Shown here in pieces: positions 35,701 to 44,239 of a stretch of 64,000 bases of DNA (its first letter is position 1; every line of letters begins with the position of its first letter). A program made the position numbers and the translations under genes. Source of the stretch: UBA5069 sp964560495 (lineage in GTDB: Bacteria > Chloroflexota > Anaerolineae > Caldilineales > Caldilineaceae); the NCBI GenBank assembly GCA_964560495.1, contig CAZLMM010000001.1, positions 124,001 through 188,000 on the forward strand, written 5' to 3'. The notes beneath the pieces were generated by a model. It saw only the letters and a list, made by a program, of their open reading frames with translations, was not told the origin of the DNA and did no database searches.

Positions 35701-35814
35701 CGACGCCATAGAATAAGGGCGATAATCGTTGATACGACTTCTGATCTGGTCGGTCGGGAACAGGCGGAGGCTGTGCTCGCTATTGCAAACGATAAATTCC
35801 TGGCTTCAAGCGAC

Positions 35815-35843
35815 TTGACTATTCAGAATAAATGTTCTAAAAT
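35815..35843 (+). promoter_or_regulatory. Promoter with LexA-like box in the spacer (SOS-type), upstream of DUF1801 and uvrA'
   Basis: TTGACT (35815-35820) and TAAAAT (35838-35843) have a 17-nt spacer. The spacer contains AGAATAAATGTTCT (35825-35838), which fits GAAC-N4-GTTC with one mismatch. It differs at two positions from the box in the imuA promoter and occupies the same place. Confidence 0.6.
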
Positions 35844-35894
35844 AAAGTATCCTTCCACCTTGTGTGGGCGCAAACTTGCTTCACCGACCGTCAA

Positions 35895-35927
35895 TCACGA
35901 TCAAGTCACGATCAAGTCACTATCAAG
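35895..35927 (+). repeat. Three tandem 11-bp repeats in the DUF1801 leader
   Basis: TCACGATCAAG, TCACGATCAAG, TCACTATCAAG run without gap, the last overlapping the AAGGAGG ribosome site. Binding of a regulator or slippage is possible; function unknown. Confidence 0.7.
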
Positions 35928-35936
35928 GAGGTTTCT

Positions 35937-36383
35937 ATGAGCCCAAAGAAGGACGCACAAAAGTCCAGCGGATTCACAGCCGAAGAGCAAACTGCGATGA
36001 AGGAACGCGCCAAAGAGCTCAAGGCGGAAGAGCGCGCCAGTAAGAACCGAACGGCTGGGGAAAGCGACCTGCTGGCGAAGATCGCCGAGATGCAGGAGCC
36101 GGATCGCTCCATGGCCACGCGGATTCATGAGATCGTCAGCAAGGTCGCACCCGACCTCTGGCCGAAGACCTGGTATGGGATGCCGGCGTATGCCAAGGAC
36201 GGCAAGGTCATCTGCTTTTTCCAGGCTGCCAGCAAATTCAACGTGCGCTATGCGACGTTGGGGTTCCAACCGGATGCGCACCTCGACGAGGGCAACATGT
36301 GGCCGGCTTCATTCGCGCTGATCGAGCTGACGCCCGCCGAAGAGGCAACGATTGCCGCACTCGTGAAGAAGGCAGTGAGCTAA
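35937..36383 (+). CDS. DUF1801 / YdhG-like protein
   Basis: 148 aa from the ATG at 35937 with an excellent AAGGAGG. A charged N-terminal helix (EEQTAMKERAKELKAEERAS) precedes a small alpha/beta domain: RIHEIVSKVAPDLWPKTWYG then MPAYAKDGKVICFFQAASKF. This pattern is typical of DUF1801, whose members include iron-chaperone-like YdhG/Frataxin-type folds. The activity is unknown. It is followed after 3 nt by the uvrA-like fragment and shares its SOS-type promoter, which suggests a role in, or carriage with, stress response. Confidence 0.7.
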   Translation: MSPKKDAQKSSGFTAEEQTAMKERAKELKAEERASKNRTAGESDLLAKIAEMQEPDRSMATRIHEIVSKVAPDLWPKTWYGMPAYAKDGKVICFFQAASKFNVRYATLGFQPDAHLDEGNMWPASFALIELTPAEEATIAALVKKAVS

Positions 36384-36386
36384 GGC

Positions 36387-36929
36387 ATGTTTCAGGAATA
36401 TATCGAGATTCGCGGCGCGCGGGAGAACAACCTGAAGAACATCTCCTTGTGCATCCCCAAGCGCAAGATCACCATCTTTACAGGCGTATCCGGCTCGGGC
36501 AAATCGTCCATTGTGTTCGATACGATCGCCACAGAATCTCAGCGCCTGCGAAACGAAAACTTCAGCATGTTCGTGCGCAGTTTCCTGCCGAAGTATGCCC
36601 AGCTCGACGCGGACGCCATCGAAAACCTGAGCATGTCCATCGTGGTAGATCAGAAGCACATGGGCGACGGTTCTCACTCGACCGTTGGCACCGTGACCGA
36701 CATCAACACTATTGTCGGTCACCTCATGCAAGTCATCGACCGTCTTGTGGACACGGGCAACACGGTCGTCGTCATTGAACATAACCTGCACGTCATCACG
36801 AACGCAGACTGGATCATCGACATGGGTCCCGAAGGCGGCCACAAGGGCGGGCAGGTCATCTTTCAAGGCACGCCCAAGGAATTATTGAGCGCGACACAAT
36901 CGCTCACCAGCGTCCATTTGGGTAATTGA
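36387..36929 (+). pseudogene. Internally deleted UvrA-like ABC protein (in-frame remnant)
   Basis: 180 aa, against about 750-950 in UvrA or UvrA2-type proteins. Residues 1-117 match the UvrA-like N-terminus: IEIRGARENNLKNISL, Walker A GVSGSGKSS, ENLSMSIVVDQKHMGDGSHS and STVGTVTDI. The sequence then jumps to the extreme C-terminus (RLVDTGNTVVVIEHNLHVI; ADWIIDMGPEGGHKGGQVI). The zinc modules, both ABC signatures and the Walker B motifs are missing, so classic ATPase activity is unlikely. The junction stays in frame and the gene still has a start, a stop and an SOS-type promoter in front of DUF1801. It is either a recent deletion or a retained mini-protein. Confidence 0.7.
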
Positions 36930-36982
36930 ACCCTTGTGAAAATTCCAGGCAGATACCTGCGTCGCCGCTTGTTCATTCGACT

Positions 36983-37010
36983 TTGTCTCGACAAAAGAGT
37001 ATGTTAGAAT
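36983..37010 (+). promoter_or_regulatory. Promoter of tRNA-Arg copy 1
   Basis: TTGTCT (36983-36988) and TAGAAT (37005-37010), 16 nt apart, end about 20 nt before the tRNA. Confidence 0.5.
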
Positions 37011-37030
37011 CGGGTAAGAGTGATACCCTT

Positions 37031-37109
<79 letters not shown>

Positions 37110-37138
37110 GCCTGCTGATCGTCCTTCCCGAATACGGG

Positions 37139-37176
37139 AGACTTCTCTCTCTTCTTGTTCATGAGAGAGTCTTTTC
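37139..37176 (+). terminator. Probable terminator after tRNA-Arg copy 1
   Basis: AGACT-T-CTCTC pairs with GAGAG-AGTCT and is followed by TTTTCT. It overlaps the 3' end of dnaE2 on the other strand. Confidence 0.5.
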
Positions 37177-40100
37177 TATCTTCTCTGCTTCCCACACCAA
37201 TACACTCGTCGCGTGCCCACTGCGCTGCACTACGCCGCCAACGATCAGCAGTGCATGGCCGCGGATCACCTCGCGCAGCCGGGCATAGACCGCAGGCTTG
37301 ACCACAAGATCGAGCAGTCCGCTTTCATCCTCCAGCGACATGAAGAGGATGCCGTTCGCGGTCGCCGGGCGCTGACGCACGACCACATAGCCCGCCACGC
37401 GCACCTGTCGCCCCGCCTCCATCTGTTTGATCTGCCACGTACTGAGGATTCCCCGGCTGCGGAGCGCCGACCGATAATGCACCATCACCTGGCGTTCAGG
37501 CGAAAGCTCCATCAACTCGTACTCCCACGCCGTTTGCTCCATGGCGCTTAGGGCGGGCAGGGGCGCCACTGATGGCTCAGTGGTTAAGTCGAAACCATCA
37601 AGGTGGTTGCCTAGATCGCCCAGACGCCAGAGGAGTTGCCGGCGTTCGCCCAAGCCGTCCAGCGCGCCAGCGCGAATCAGATTGGTCACGACAGCCGCAG
37701 ATAGCCGCGTTCGCCGGCAGAAATCTTCCAGGTCGGCAAAACCGCTTGCGCTGCGCGCCGCTTCGATGCGCTTCCACGCCGTTTCGCCTACCTGGGCGAT
37801 GGTGCACAGCCCAGTGCGTAGCGCCCAACCATGTTTTCCTAGTCGCTCAAGCGTATAGCGGCAGCAACTGCGCTGAATATCGGGCGGCAATGTTTCAATG
37901 CCATGACGCCGTGCATCGCCAATGAGCACCTCCGGCGGATAGAAGCCCATGGGCTGCTGGTTGAGCAGTGCGCAGTAAAAGGCTGGTGCATGATAGCATT
38001 TCAGCCAGAGCGTCTGATAGGCGATGAGAGCGAAACTGGCCGCATGGGATTTGCAAAAGCCATAGCCTGCAAAACCAGCCAATTGAGTGAAGATTGCTTC
38101 CGCCTCCAGCTCATCGAGTCCCCGTTGGGTTGCTCCCTGCACAAAACGAGAGCGCAGCGCAGCCATCTCTGCATCCGAGCGGCTGCGCGACAGGGCGCGG
38201 CGCAGGCGATCTGCCTCGCCTGCTGTGAATCCTGCCGCGGTAACGGCCATACGAATGGCCTGCTCCTGGAAGAGCAGCACCCCCAACGATTCACGCAGCA
38301 CTGGCTCCAGACTGGGATGCACATAGCGCACCGGTTCTTCCCCAGTGCGTCTGCGCAGATAGGGATGCACAGCCCCGCCCTGGATCGGCCCGGGCCGCAC
38401 GATAGCGACTTCCACAACGATGTCCTCGAAGCAGGCCGGTTTGAGCCGCGGCAGCATCTGCTGTTGGGCGCGACTCTCTACCTGAAAGGCGCCAATCGTG
38501 TCCGCCCGCTGCAACATCTGATACACCACTGGATCGTCGAGCGGCAGCGCATCCAGGTCGGGCGCACTGCCGGTTATTTCCGTAATATAAGTCAATGCTT
38601 CGCTCACCACGCCCAACGTGCGCAGCGCCAGCAGATCGATCTTGATCAATCCGGCATCCTCGACGCTCTCCTTGTCCCACTGACAGACGAAGCGCTCCGG
38701 CATAGTCGCCGGCTCCAAAGGCACAATTGCATCCAACGGCGCACGCGTGATGAGCATACCGCCGCTGTGGATGGAAAGGTGGTGCGGACAGCCGTCGATC
38801 TGACGGAGGAGAGGGAGCAGGCGAATGGTGGATGATGCACTGCCGATTAGAGATGAAACGTCACCAGCGCCACGAACTGCGTCATCGGCAGCAAGCCATG
38901 CCTCAATTTTTTCTGCGGCAGCATGTGGAGAGTTGGTGTCCAGCCTGCGTTCGATCTGCCCGATGGTTTCAGCGGGAATCGCCAGCGCCTTACCCAGGTC
39001 TCGCAGCGCCGAACGTGCCTGATACGTGACGACATTACAGACCATAGCAGTGTGACTCCGCCCATATTTCTCGTAAATGTACTGGATCACCTCCTCGCGG
39101 CGGTCAGCGGCAAAATCAATGTCAATGTCGGGCATGGTGAAGCGGTCGCTGCTCAAAAAACGCTCGAAGAGCAGATTGTATGCCAGCGGGTCGACATTAG
39201 TGATTCCCAACAGATAAGCAACGATGGAGTTGGCCGCCGACCCCCGTCCCTGACAACGGATGCCCAGGGAGCGAGCAAAACGCACGATGTCCCACACCAC
39301 CAGGAAGTATTCAGCCAGGCTTGCCTGTTCGATGATCTCCAACTCGTGCGTCAACTGTTTGAGCGCCTTCGGCTGCAAGTCGGGATAGCGCGTGAAGAGG
39401 TTGGCGTGGCAGAGTTCATAGAGCATGAGAAAAGGAGAGGCAGACGATTGAGCGGGCGGAGAGGTCGCAAGAAACGCAGGCAGACGCAGACCAGAAAAAT
39501 CCAGGGAAACGCGGCAGCGTTCGGCAATCGCTACACTGTTGGTCAATGCGTCGGGGCGTTCGGCGAAGCGCCGAGCCATCTCCAGAGGGGAAGGCAAGGC
39601 ATAGCTGCTATTCAGCGGCAGATGCCCCCCGCGCTGCGCTTCTTCCAACGTTGTATTGCAGCGAATCGCAATCAGAGCGTCACGTAGCTTGCTCCCCGAA
39701 CGGGTCGCATAGTGAACATTGTTGGTAGCGACAACAGGCAGTTTGGTTCTGTGCGCCAGGCGTAACAGGCCGCGCAAGACTCGATCATCATCGGGCAGAT
39801 CATGATGCTGCAGTTCGACGTACAGACAGCCTGCACCAAAGGTCTCACGCAGTCGGTCGAGAGCACAGCGCGCTTCTGCTTCCTCGCCACGTCGCACCGC
39901 GCCAGCCACAGGCCCGCAGCGGCAGCCCGTCAGCGCGATCAGACCGTTGCTGTGCATCCCTAATCGATCCCAAGTCAACGTTGGAGTCACCTTTCCCGGC
40001 CAATCAGCTTCCGGCATCCGACCGTCCACCTGCGCTATACGGCTGGCAGTGACCAGGCGACACAGATTGCCATACCCCTCCTGTGTTTCAGCCAGCAGAG

Positions 40101-40329
40101 TCAAATGATGACCATGCGTCAGCGTCACCTCGGCGCCAATGAGAGCAGCCAGTCCTCCCCGTTGCGCCGCAGTCCAAAAGCGCACTGCGCCGGCCAATGA
40201 ATCATGATCGGTCAAAGCCAGACCGCGTAGCCCCAGTTCAGCGCCCCGGGTCACCAGGCTTTCGGGAGAAGAAGCGGCGTCGAGCAGTGAAAAATAGCTG
40301 TGACAGTGTAGTTCAGCGTATTCCGGCAC
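37159..40329 (-). CDS. dnaE2: Error-prone DNA polymerase III alpha subunit (DnaE2/ImuC)
   Basis: 1056 aa from the GTG at 40329, where the PHP domain begins (PEYAELHCHSYFSLLDAAS). An ATG at 40395 would overlap the upstream gene by 59 nt. The polymerase catalytic triad lies in TMPDIDIDFAADRREE. Other family features are RCQGRGSAANSIVAYLLGI, YGFCKSHAASFALIAYQTLW, and a C-terminal OB-fold (VRVAGYVVVRQRPATANGIL). Length and order match the DnaE2/ImuC class, which performs translesion synthesis with ImuA and ImuB. It is the last gene of the imuA-imuB-DUF6504-dnaE2 set. Confidence 0.92.
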   Translation of the reverse strand: MPEYAELHCHSYFSLLDAASSPESLVTRGAELGLRGLALTDHDSLAGAVRFWTAAQRGGLAALIGAEVTLTHGHHLTLLAETQEGYGNLCRLVTASRIAQVDGRMPEADWPGKVTPTLTWDRLGMHSNGLIALTGCRCGPVAGAVRRGEEAEARCALDRLRETFGAGCLYVELQHHDLPDDDRVLRGLLRLAHRTKLPVVATNNVHYATRSGSKLRDALIAIRCNTTLEEAQRGGHLPLNSSYALPSPLEMARRFAERPDALTNSVAIAERCRVSLDFSGLRLPAFLATSPPAQSSASPFLMLYELCHANLFTRYPDLQPKALKQLTHELEIIEQASLAEYFLVVWDIVRFARSLGIRCQGRGSAANSIVAYLLGITNVDPLAYNLLFERFLSSDRFTMPDIDIDFAADRREEVIQYIYEKYGRSHTAMVCNVVTYQARSALRDLGKALAIPAETIGQIERRLDTNSPHAAAEKIEAWLAADDAVRGAGDVSSLIGSASSTIRLLPLLRQIDGCPHHLSIHSGGMLITRAPLDAIVPLEPATMPERFVCQWDKESVEDAGLIKIDLLALRTLGVVSEALTYITEITGSAPDLDALPLDDPVVYQMLQRADTIGAFQVESRAQQQMLPRLKPACFEDIVVEVAIVRPGPIQGGAVHPYLRRRTGEEPVRYVHPSLEPVLRESLGVLLFQEQAIRMAVTAAGFTAGEADRLRRALSRSRSDAEMAALRSRFVQGATQRGLDELEAEAIFTQLAGFAGYGFCKSHAASFALIAYQTLWLKCYHAPAFYCALLNQQPMGFYPPEVLIGDARRHGIETLPPDIQRSCCRYTLERLGKHGWALRTGLCTIAQVGETAWKRIEAARSASGFADLEDFCRRTRLSAAVVTNLIRAGALDGLGERRQLLWRLGDLGNHLDGFDLTTEPSVAPLPALSAMEQTAWEYELMELSPERQVMVHYRSALRSRGILSTWQIKQMEAGRQVRVAGYVVVRQRPATANGILFMSLEDESGLLDLVVKPAVYARLREVIRGHALLIVGGVVQRSGHATSVLVWEAEKIEKTLS

Positions 40330-40336
40330 GAAACAG

Positions 40337-40597
40337 TCAATCGTAGAGCTTGGACAAAAACCATTCCTCGGCCAACAAATCTTGGTAAAGCACACACAAC
40401 AGTCCGTTCACAGTGATGACAGCCAGATACTCGCGCCAGATTCGCCCGTCATCGCTCCACCAATCCGCGTCCACCTGCCAATGCTGCTGAATCTGCGCCA
40501 AGCGATACGTGCGATTGCGCCAGGTGAAACGAAGGGGTCGCCCGCGGTCGTCGATCTGTACGCTGATCGGTTCGCCTTCTGGCCAAAGACGTGACAT
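40337..40597 (-). CDS. DUF6504-like small protein of the mutagenesis cassette
   Basis: 86 aa from the ATG at 40597 (MSRLWPEGEPISVQID). The short beta-rich sequence (PLRFTWRNRTYRLAQIQQHW, then WREYLAVITVNGLLCVLYQD) matches the pattern of DUF6504 proteins found beside imuB/dnaE2. The role is unknown. Its stop is 7 nt before the dnaE2 GTG, so coupling is likely. A longer reading from 40720 would overlap imuB and adds unlikely sequence. Confidence 0.6.
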   Translation of the reverse strand: MSRLWPEGEPISVQIDDRGRPLRFTWRNRTYRLAQIQQHWQVDADWWSDDGRIWREYLAVITVNGLLCVLYQDLLAEEWFLSKLYD

Positions 40598-40667
40598 AGC
40601 CGTCCTGCGATTAATGTGGGGCCGGGCATGAGGAAGGAGCGGTGAGCGCCCATAGGAAAAGATCTGG

Positions 40668-41882
40668 CTACGGATTGACTTCCCGTTGGGAGGCAACCGG
40701 GAAAGCGTCAAATCGCCCACGGCGTTCGGCTATAGGATGACCTGGCTTTGGCAATTCACTGCGGAACAGATAAGCGCCATAGCGCCCACTCAATATATCT
40801 GCGGCTGCGTCGGGTGTAGCCAGGTCAGTGGACGGCTCGTCGAACAAAGTGGGCTGACACACTGTCAGACTGCCAGTCTCTAACGCCTGCCAGCGCACGG
40901 CCTGTACTTGCCCCGGCCAGGGCTGCGCACCCAACGTCTGTATGAGCGCCGCTTGCACGCGCTCTGGTTGGCTGGCGGCTTCTACAAAAGTTAGATCCAT
41001 GCTTTGTTCAGCAGCGACTTGGAAATCCAGCGCAAGGCGCAAACGACGCAACCCAACCAGCGCCATCGCCCAGCGCGCCAGCGCGGGCCGCAAGCTGGAC
41101 ATCACCGCCTCCACCACTGGTCGCAGCAAACCAGACGACGGGTCAATCGTCACTGTGATGGGCGTTGCGCTTTGCTGCCCGCTGCCGCACACAGGCCTGT
41201 CATCTTTTCCTTGCGCCCAGCGGTGTGCCAGCCTGCCCGCAGCGCCGAACCGCTGCCAGACGGCGGCCGCGGGTAGCGCAGCAAACTGCCCCAATGTACG
41301 CACGCCCAACCAATAAAGCTGTTGCAGATGATCTGCCGGCAGGGGCAGGAGCGTCACCGGCAGCGGCGTCAGGAAACGCACCTCGTCGGCCTGAGCGACC
41401 AGCCGCACCCGTCCGGGTGCAGTCTGCATAGCGGCCGCGTGCGCCGTGAATTTACCCGAATCCCAACCCAAGGCTGGCTGCATGGTTGCGCCACATAATG
41501 CGCGCACACGCTGCCCTAGTTCCACAGCCAGAGGCTGTGCTGTGCGGGTCTCCTGTGCAATAGATTGCAGGTCTATATACAGCATTCCCCAGGTCAGCGC
41601 CTCCACAGGCAATTCCCAACGAGCAGCAGTTGCCACCAGTGCATCTTGCTCTGCCTGGCAGCCGGATAGATCGAGGGGACGCACCAATATCTCTGGACAA
41701 TAGAGCTTCGCCTGATCTGGACGCTGGCGTGGCTGGACGCCACAGTGCTGAGCTTCCGACGAGACCGCCCACAACCGTTCATCCGGCCCCAGCAAGCCTA
41801 ACGGTCGTCCCGCCCATGCCGGCTGTTGGCGACAGGCAAACGCAATCAGAAAATGGGGAATGCGGCAGCACAAAACGCTCAT
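40668..41882 (-). CDS. imuB: ImuB, inactive Y-family polymerase-like mutasome hub
   Basis: 404 aa Y-family homologue. The N-terminus reads VLCCRIPHFLIAFACRQQP where active Y-polymerases have the metal-binding DxDxFF, and the later SxDE motif is replaced by WGMLYIDLQS, so polymerisation is not expected. The thumb and little-finger regions are present (LYWLGVRTLGQFAALPA; LRLALDF). A beta-clamp-binding motif QPTLFDEP lies near residue 345. In other bacteria ImuB tethers DnaE2 to the clamp. It starts 12 nt after imuA ends. Confidence 0.85.
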   Translation of the reverse strand: MSVLCCRIPHFLIAFACRQQPAWAGRPLGLLGPDERLWAVSSEAQHCGVQPRQRPDQAKLYCPEILVRPLDLSGCQAEQDALVATAARWELPVEALTWGMLYIDLQSIAQETRTAQPLAVELGQRVRALCGATMQPALGWDSGKFTAHAAAMQTAPGRVRLVAQADEVRFLTPLPVTLLPLPADHLQQLYWLGVRTLGQFAALPAAAVWQRFGAAGRLAHRWAQGKDDRPVCGSGQQSATPITVTIDPSSGLLRPVVEAVMSSLRPALARWAMALVGLRRLRLALDFQVAAEQSMDLTFVEAASQPERVQAALIQTLGAQPWPGQVQAVRWQALETGSLTVCQPTLFDEPSTDLATPDAAADILSGRYGAYLFRSELPKPGHPIAERRGRFDAFPVASQREVNP

Positions 41883-41894
41883 TTCTGTGTGGTT

Positions 41895-42692
41895 TCACCA
41901 GGTTCCACTGGCCTTGACCGTCCCGTTGAAGGTGATCTCCACCGCCGCGCTGCCGGCTTTTTGCCTCCACTGGCTTTTGAGAACGTGCGCCTGAGCGCGA
42001 TAGCCGACCAATTCACCGCGCCGCCGCAGCCATTGCTCCCGTCGCATCTCGATGTGCAACGCGGCAGCCCAACGCACCCGGCGGCTGGCATCCAGATTGA
42101 GCCAGCGTAGCCAGGGCGCCTGTGGCTCTTCCAGAAAAATCAGCGCGCAGCCACTGATACGTACTAGTTGTCGCAAGTGGGGCAGCATAGCATCCAAAGC
42201 ATGCGCCGCCGCCTGATTCGCCGTCAGATCGGCCAGACTATCTACCACCAAGACGCGCACTTTGCGACTTTGCATCAGATCGCCTATCATCTCGACGGTT
42301 TGCCGCCCGATAACAGGCCGTCCCACGAGCAGAAAATTCAGGTCTAAGCCACAGCGAGCTGCATAGTCCGGATCCGCAGTACGAGCAAGATCGAGGAGAG
42401 CGACAGTATGGACAGTGCGGCCGCCTAAGCCTGTGCGCTGTCCATCCGCCAGGAGCTTATACGCCAGCGTCAACTTTCCCGATGTAGAGTGTCCGCTGAG
42501 CAAGGTGATCTCTCCCAGGGGTGCGCCTCCGCACCCGGTGATCGCGTCCAGGTTCGAGAATCCGGTGGAGAGATGGGGCGGCGCACGTCGTTCATCCAGT
42601 TCCCCGCCACGACGTAGCGCCTGGGGGCCATATCGCTGCTGCACACTCGCCACAACGTTTTCTATTCGCCGCCGCTTGGCTTCACTCATCAC
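41895..42692 (-). CDS. imuA: ImuA-like RecA-superfamily protein
   Basis: 265 aa from GTG 42692 (or ATG 42689). It has a RecA-like core: LSTGFSNLDAITGCGGAPLG, the Walker A-type motif GHSTSGKLTLA, Walker B-like VRVLVVDSLADL and a basic C-terminus. The Walker A departs from GxxxxGK[ST] by having Leu after Lys. It is the first gene of the cassette, with an SOS promoter about 110 bp upstream. ImuA binds RecA and ImuB in characterised systems. Identification rests on fold plus context. Confidence 0.8.
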   Translation of the reverse strand: MMSEAKRRRIENVVASVQQRYGPQALRRGGELDERRAPPHLSTGFSNLDAITGCGGAPLGEITLLSGHSTSGKLTLAYKLLADGQRTGLGGRTVHTVALLDLARTADPDYAARCGLDLNFLLVGRPVIGRQTVEMIGDLMQSRKVRVLVVDSLADLTANQAAAHALDAMLPHLRQLVRISGCALIFLEEPQAPWLRWLNLDASRRVRWAAALHIEMRREQWLRRRGELVGYRAQAHVLKSQWRQKAGSAAVEITFNGTVKASGTW

Positions 42693-42730
42693 TCGTTTTA
42701 TGACTCACGCGCCAGGGCCAGTCACCATCC

Positions 42731-42746
42731 GGAGTGACTGTCACCT
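42731..42746. repeat. 16-bp repeat GGAGTGACTGTCACCT in the imuA leader
   Basis: Exact inverted copy of 34035-34050. It forms part of a local inverted repeat (AGTCAC...GTGACT). Confidence 0.55.
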
Positions 42747-42804
42747 CACACTCATGCACAAATTCGATTTGAAAGTCAGGGAGAAGGCGGCGATGAATGC
42801 CCAG

Positions 42805-42833
42805 ATTATACAGAACATTCGTTCTATTGGCAA
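42805..42833 (-). promoter_or_regulatory. SOS-type promoter of imuA-imuB-DUF6504-dnaE2 with LexA box
   Basis: On the minus strand TTGCCA (42828-42833) and a perfect TATAAT (42805-42810) flank a 17-nt spacer. The spacer holds GAAC-GAAT-GTTC (42813-42824), a perfect match to the GAAC-N4-GTTC LexA operator of Firmicutes/Actinobacteria type. LexA bound there would block RNA polymerase. The leader to imuA is about 105 nt. Confidence 0.75.
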
Positions 42834-42988
42834 ATCAGAGAAGACGATGCACTCTGACGTAATGCCCTCGGCCTGCACCCACTTGCCAAGTGGCCGACCT
42901 GCGCCAGACCTGATCTTTGAGGGAATGACCGGCCAGGTGGGTGCTGGCGCAGCTCAAGTAGGAGAGGCTGGGACGTGGGATTCTAAGC

Positions 42989-43026
42989 AAAAGCGGGCAT
43001 CGTCGAGGCCGACAGTGCCCGCTTTT
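42989..43026. terminator. Bidirectional intrinsic terminator
   Basis: An 11-bp perfect stem AAAAGCGGGCA/TGCCCGCTTTT with A and T tracts on the two sides. No gene is seen immediately before it on the plus strand, so it may shield the cassette from read-through. The rest of 42693-43081 holds the SOS promoter and repeat only. Confidence 0.7.
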
Positions 43027-43081
43027 ATGCTATTATAGCTTCCTACAAGATCGGTGTTAGTAACTGCACCCCACTACATCT

Positions 43082-43160
<79 letters not shown>

Positions 43161-43189
43161 ACTACAGATTGTGGTAGTTTCTACACGCC

Positions 43190-43238
43190 ACACCGCTACA
43201 AGTTGTGTATCAGAACGCAACCTATAGCGGTGTTTTTT
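43190..43238 (+). terminator. Probable terminator after tRNA-Arg copy 2
   Basis: ACACCGCTA (43190-43198) pairs with TAGCGGTGT (43225-43233), followed by TTTTT. The loop is long (26 nt). The rest of the gap to 43423 shows no gene. Confidence 0.5.
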
Positions 43239-43423
43239 ATGCCTAAGCAACAGACTATACCAAGTCCTCAGTCACAGCTTATGCGCTCAGCCAATTGAGC
43301 CTGGGGCAGTCCATCGCATCCTTTATCGTAGTGAATGCACCCAAATTTGAGGCGAGTCGTGCTCTGACAGTGTCACTGCCATGATCCCAGTATCGGGTAG
43401 TGCAGAAGCTTCTAGTTTTCCGA

Positions 43424-44221
43424 TCATTTGGATACAGCTTTCAAGACCTGTTGCGCATTTACTCGCCAGGTAACATCAATCGTCGCGTATGCATGATGGG
43501 TGGGTTCAAAGTGTCGAGCAGGATTTTGGACAAAGCCCAGCTTTGGTGAGACAGAGATGTTCGAAACCACTCCCAGGAAGTACGACTCCTGAACACGACA
43601 GGCAACCTGCCACTCCTTGTCAGTGAAAGATATTCCCCCTGTTTCATTGACCAACCCCTTGATCTCAATCAGGGTACGATCACTGTCATTCAGCACCTCG
43701 AAATCGTAGCCGACGCCTTCATCACGGCGGTCATTCAGGGAGCCATCGAATGGTGTCAACATTGCCTGGAACTGAGCAATGAAGAACTCTTCTGCCCTTC
43801 GACCTGTGACCCCACGCGCAACATAGTCAATTTCTGACCTCATCTGCCTTTTCCCCACGGAACGTTTGACTTCCTCGAGTGTCGATTGAAGCTCTGCTTC
43901 AACTCTGGGTCTCGCCTTGAGGTTCATGATGTCCACGACGATCGACCTCAACGCTTGCTCACTGAGATGATCGAAACCGATCAGGATTTTCTGACGGCTT
44001 GGCCGAATCCCTCTTTGATACCAACCCTTACGTTGGTTGTCGTAGTAAGGGTCGAATTCGTCCCGCCAGTTCTTTACTGAATTCGGCTTTACATTGAGGC
44101 TACGGCCAATCTCCTCGAATGCCTGTTTGTATGTTTGGAACCCCAACCGGTCAAGCCCCTCTGCCCCAAATTTCGAGAGATAGAAAGCCACAATCATGGC
44201 GAGCTCATTTTCGTGTTTCAT
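43424..44221 (-). CDS. DUF3883-type PD-(D/E)xK nuclease-like protein, putative restriction/defence factor
   Basis: 265 aa. The C-terminal half fits a DUF3883/NOV_C restriction-endonuclease fold: GRRAEEFFIAQF, the metal Asp in GVGYDFEVLND, the ExK pair in TLIEIKGLVNETGGISFT, then DKEWQVA. The N-terminal 90 residues form a helical DNA-binding-like region (EEIGRSLNVKPNSVKNWRDE; QRGIRPSR) seen ahead of several stand-alone restriction enzymes. No methyltransferase or helicase partner is present. Its base composition is visibly less GC-rich than its neighbours. With its place beside a duplicated tRNA and a MITE-like element, this suggests acquisition by transfer. Nuclease activity is inferred. Confidence 0.65.
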   Translation of the reverse strand: MKHENELAMIVAFYLSKFGAEGLDRLGFQTYKQAFEEIGRSLNVKPNSVKNWRDEFDPYYDNQRKGWYQRGIRPSRQKILIGFDHLSEQALRSIVVDIMNLKARPRVEAELQSTLEEVKRSVGKRQMRSEIDYVARGVTGRRAEEFFIAQFQAMLTPFDGSLNDRRDEGVGYDFEVLNDSDRTLIEIKGLVNETGGISFTDKEWQVACRVQESYFLGVVSNISVSPKLGFVQNPARHFEPTHHAYATIDVTWRVNAQQVLKAVSK

Positions 44222-44239
44222 TGAAGTGCTTTGCTGTTG

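Noticed and set aside
36387..36929. Functional UvrA
   Set aside because: ABC signatures, Walker B and zinc modules are absent, so it is listed as an internally deleted remnant.
42415..43038. 207-codon plus-strand ORF
   Set aside because: Antisense to imuA, then crosses the SOS promoter and a terminator; no domain.
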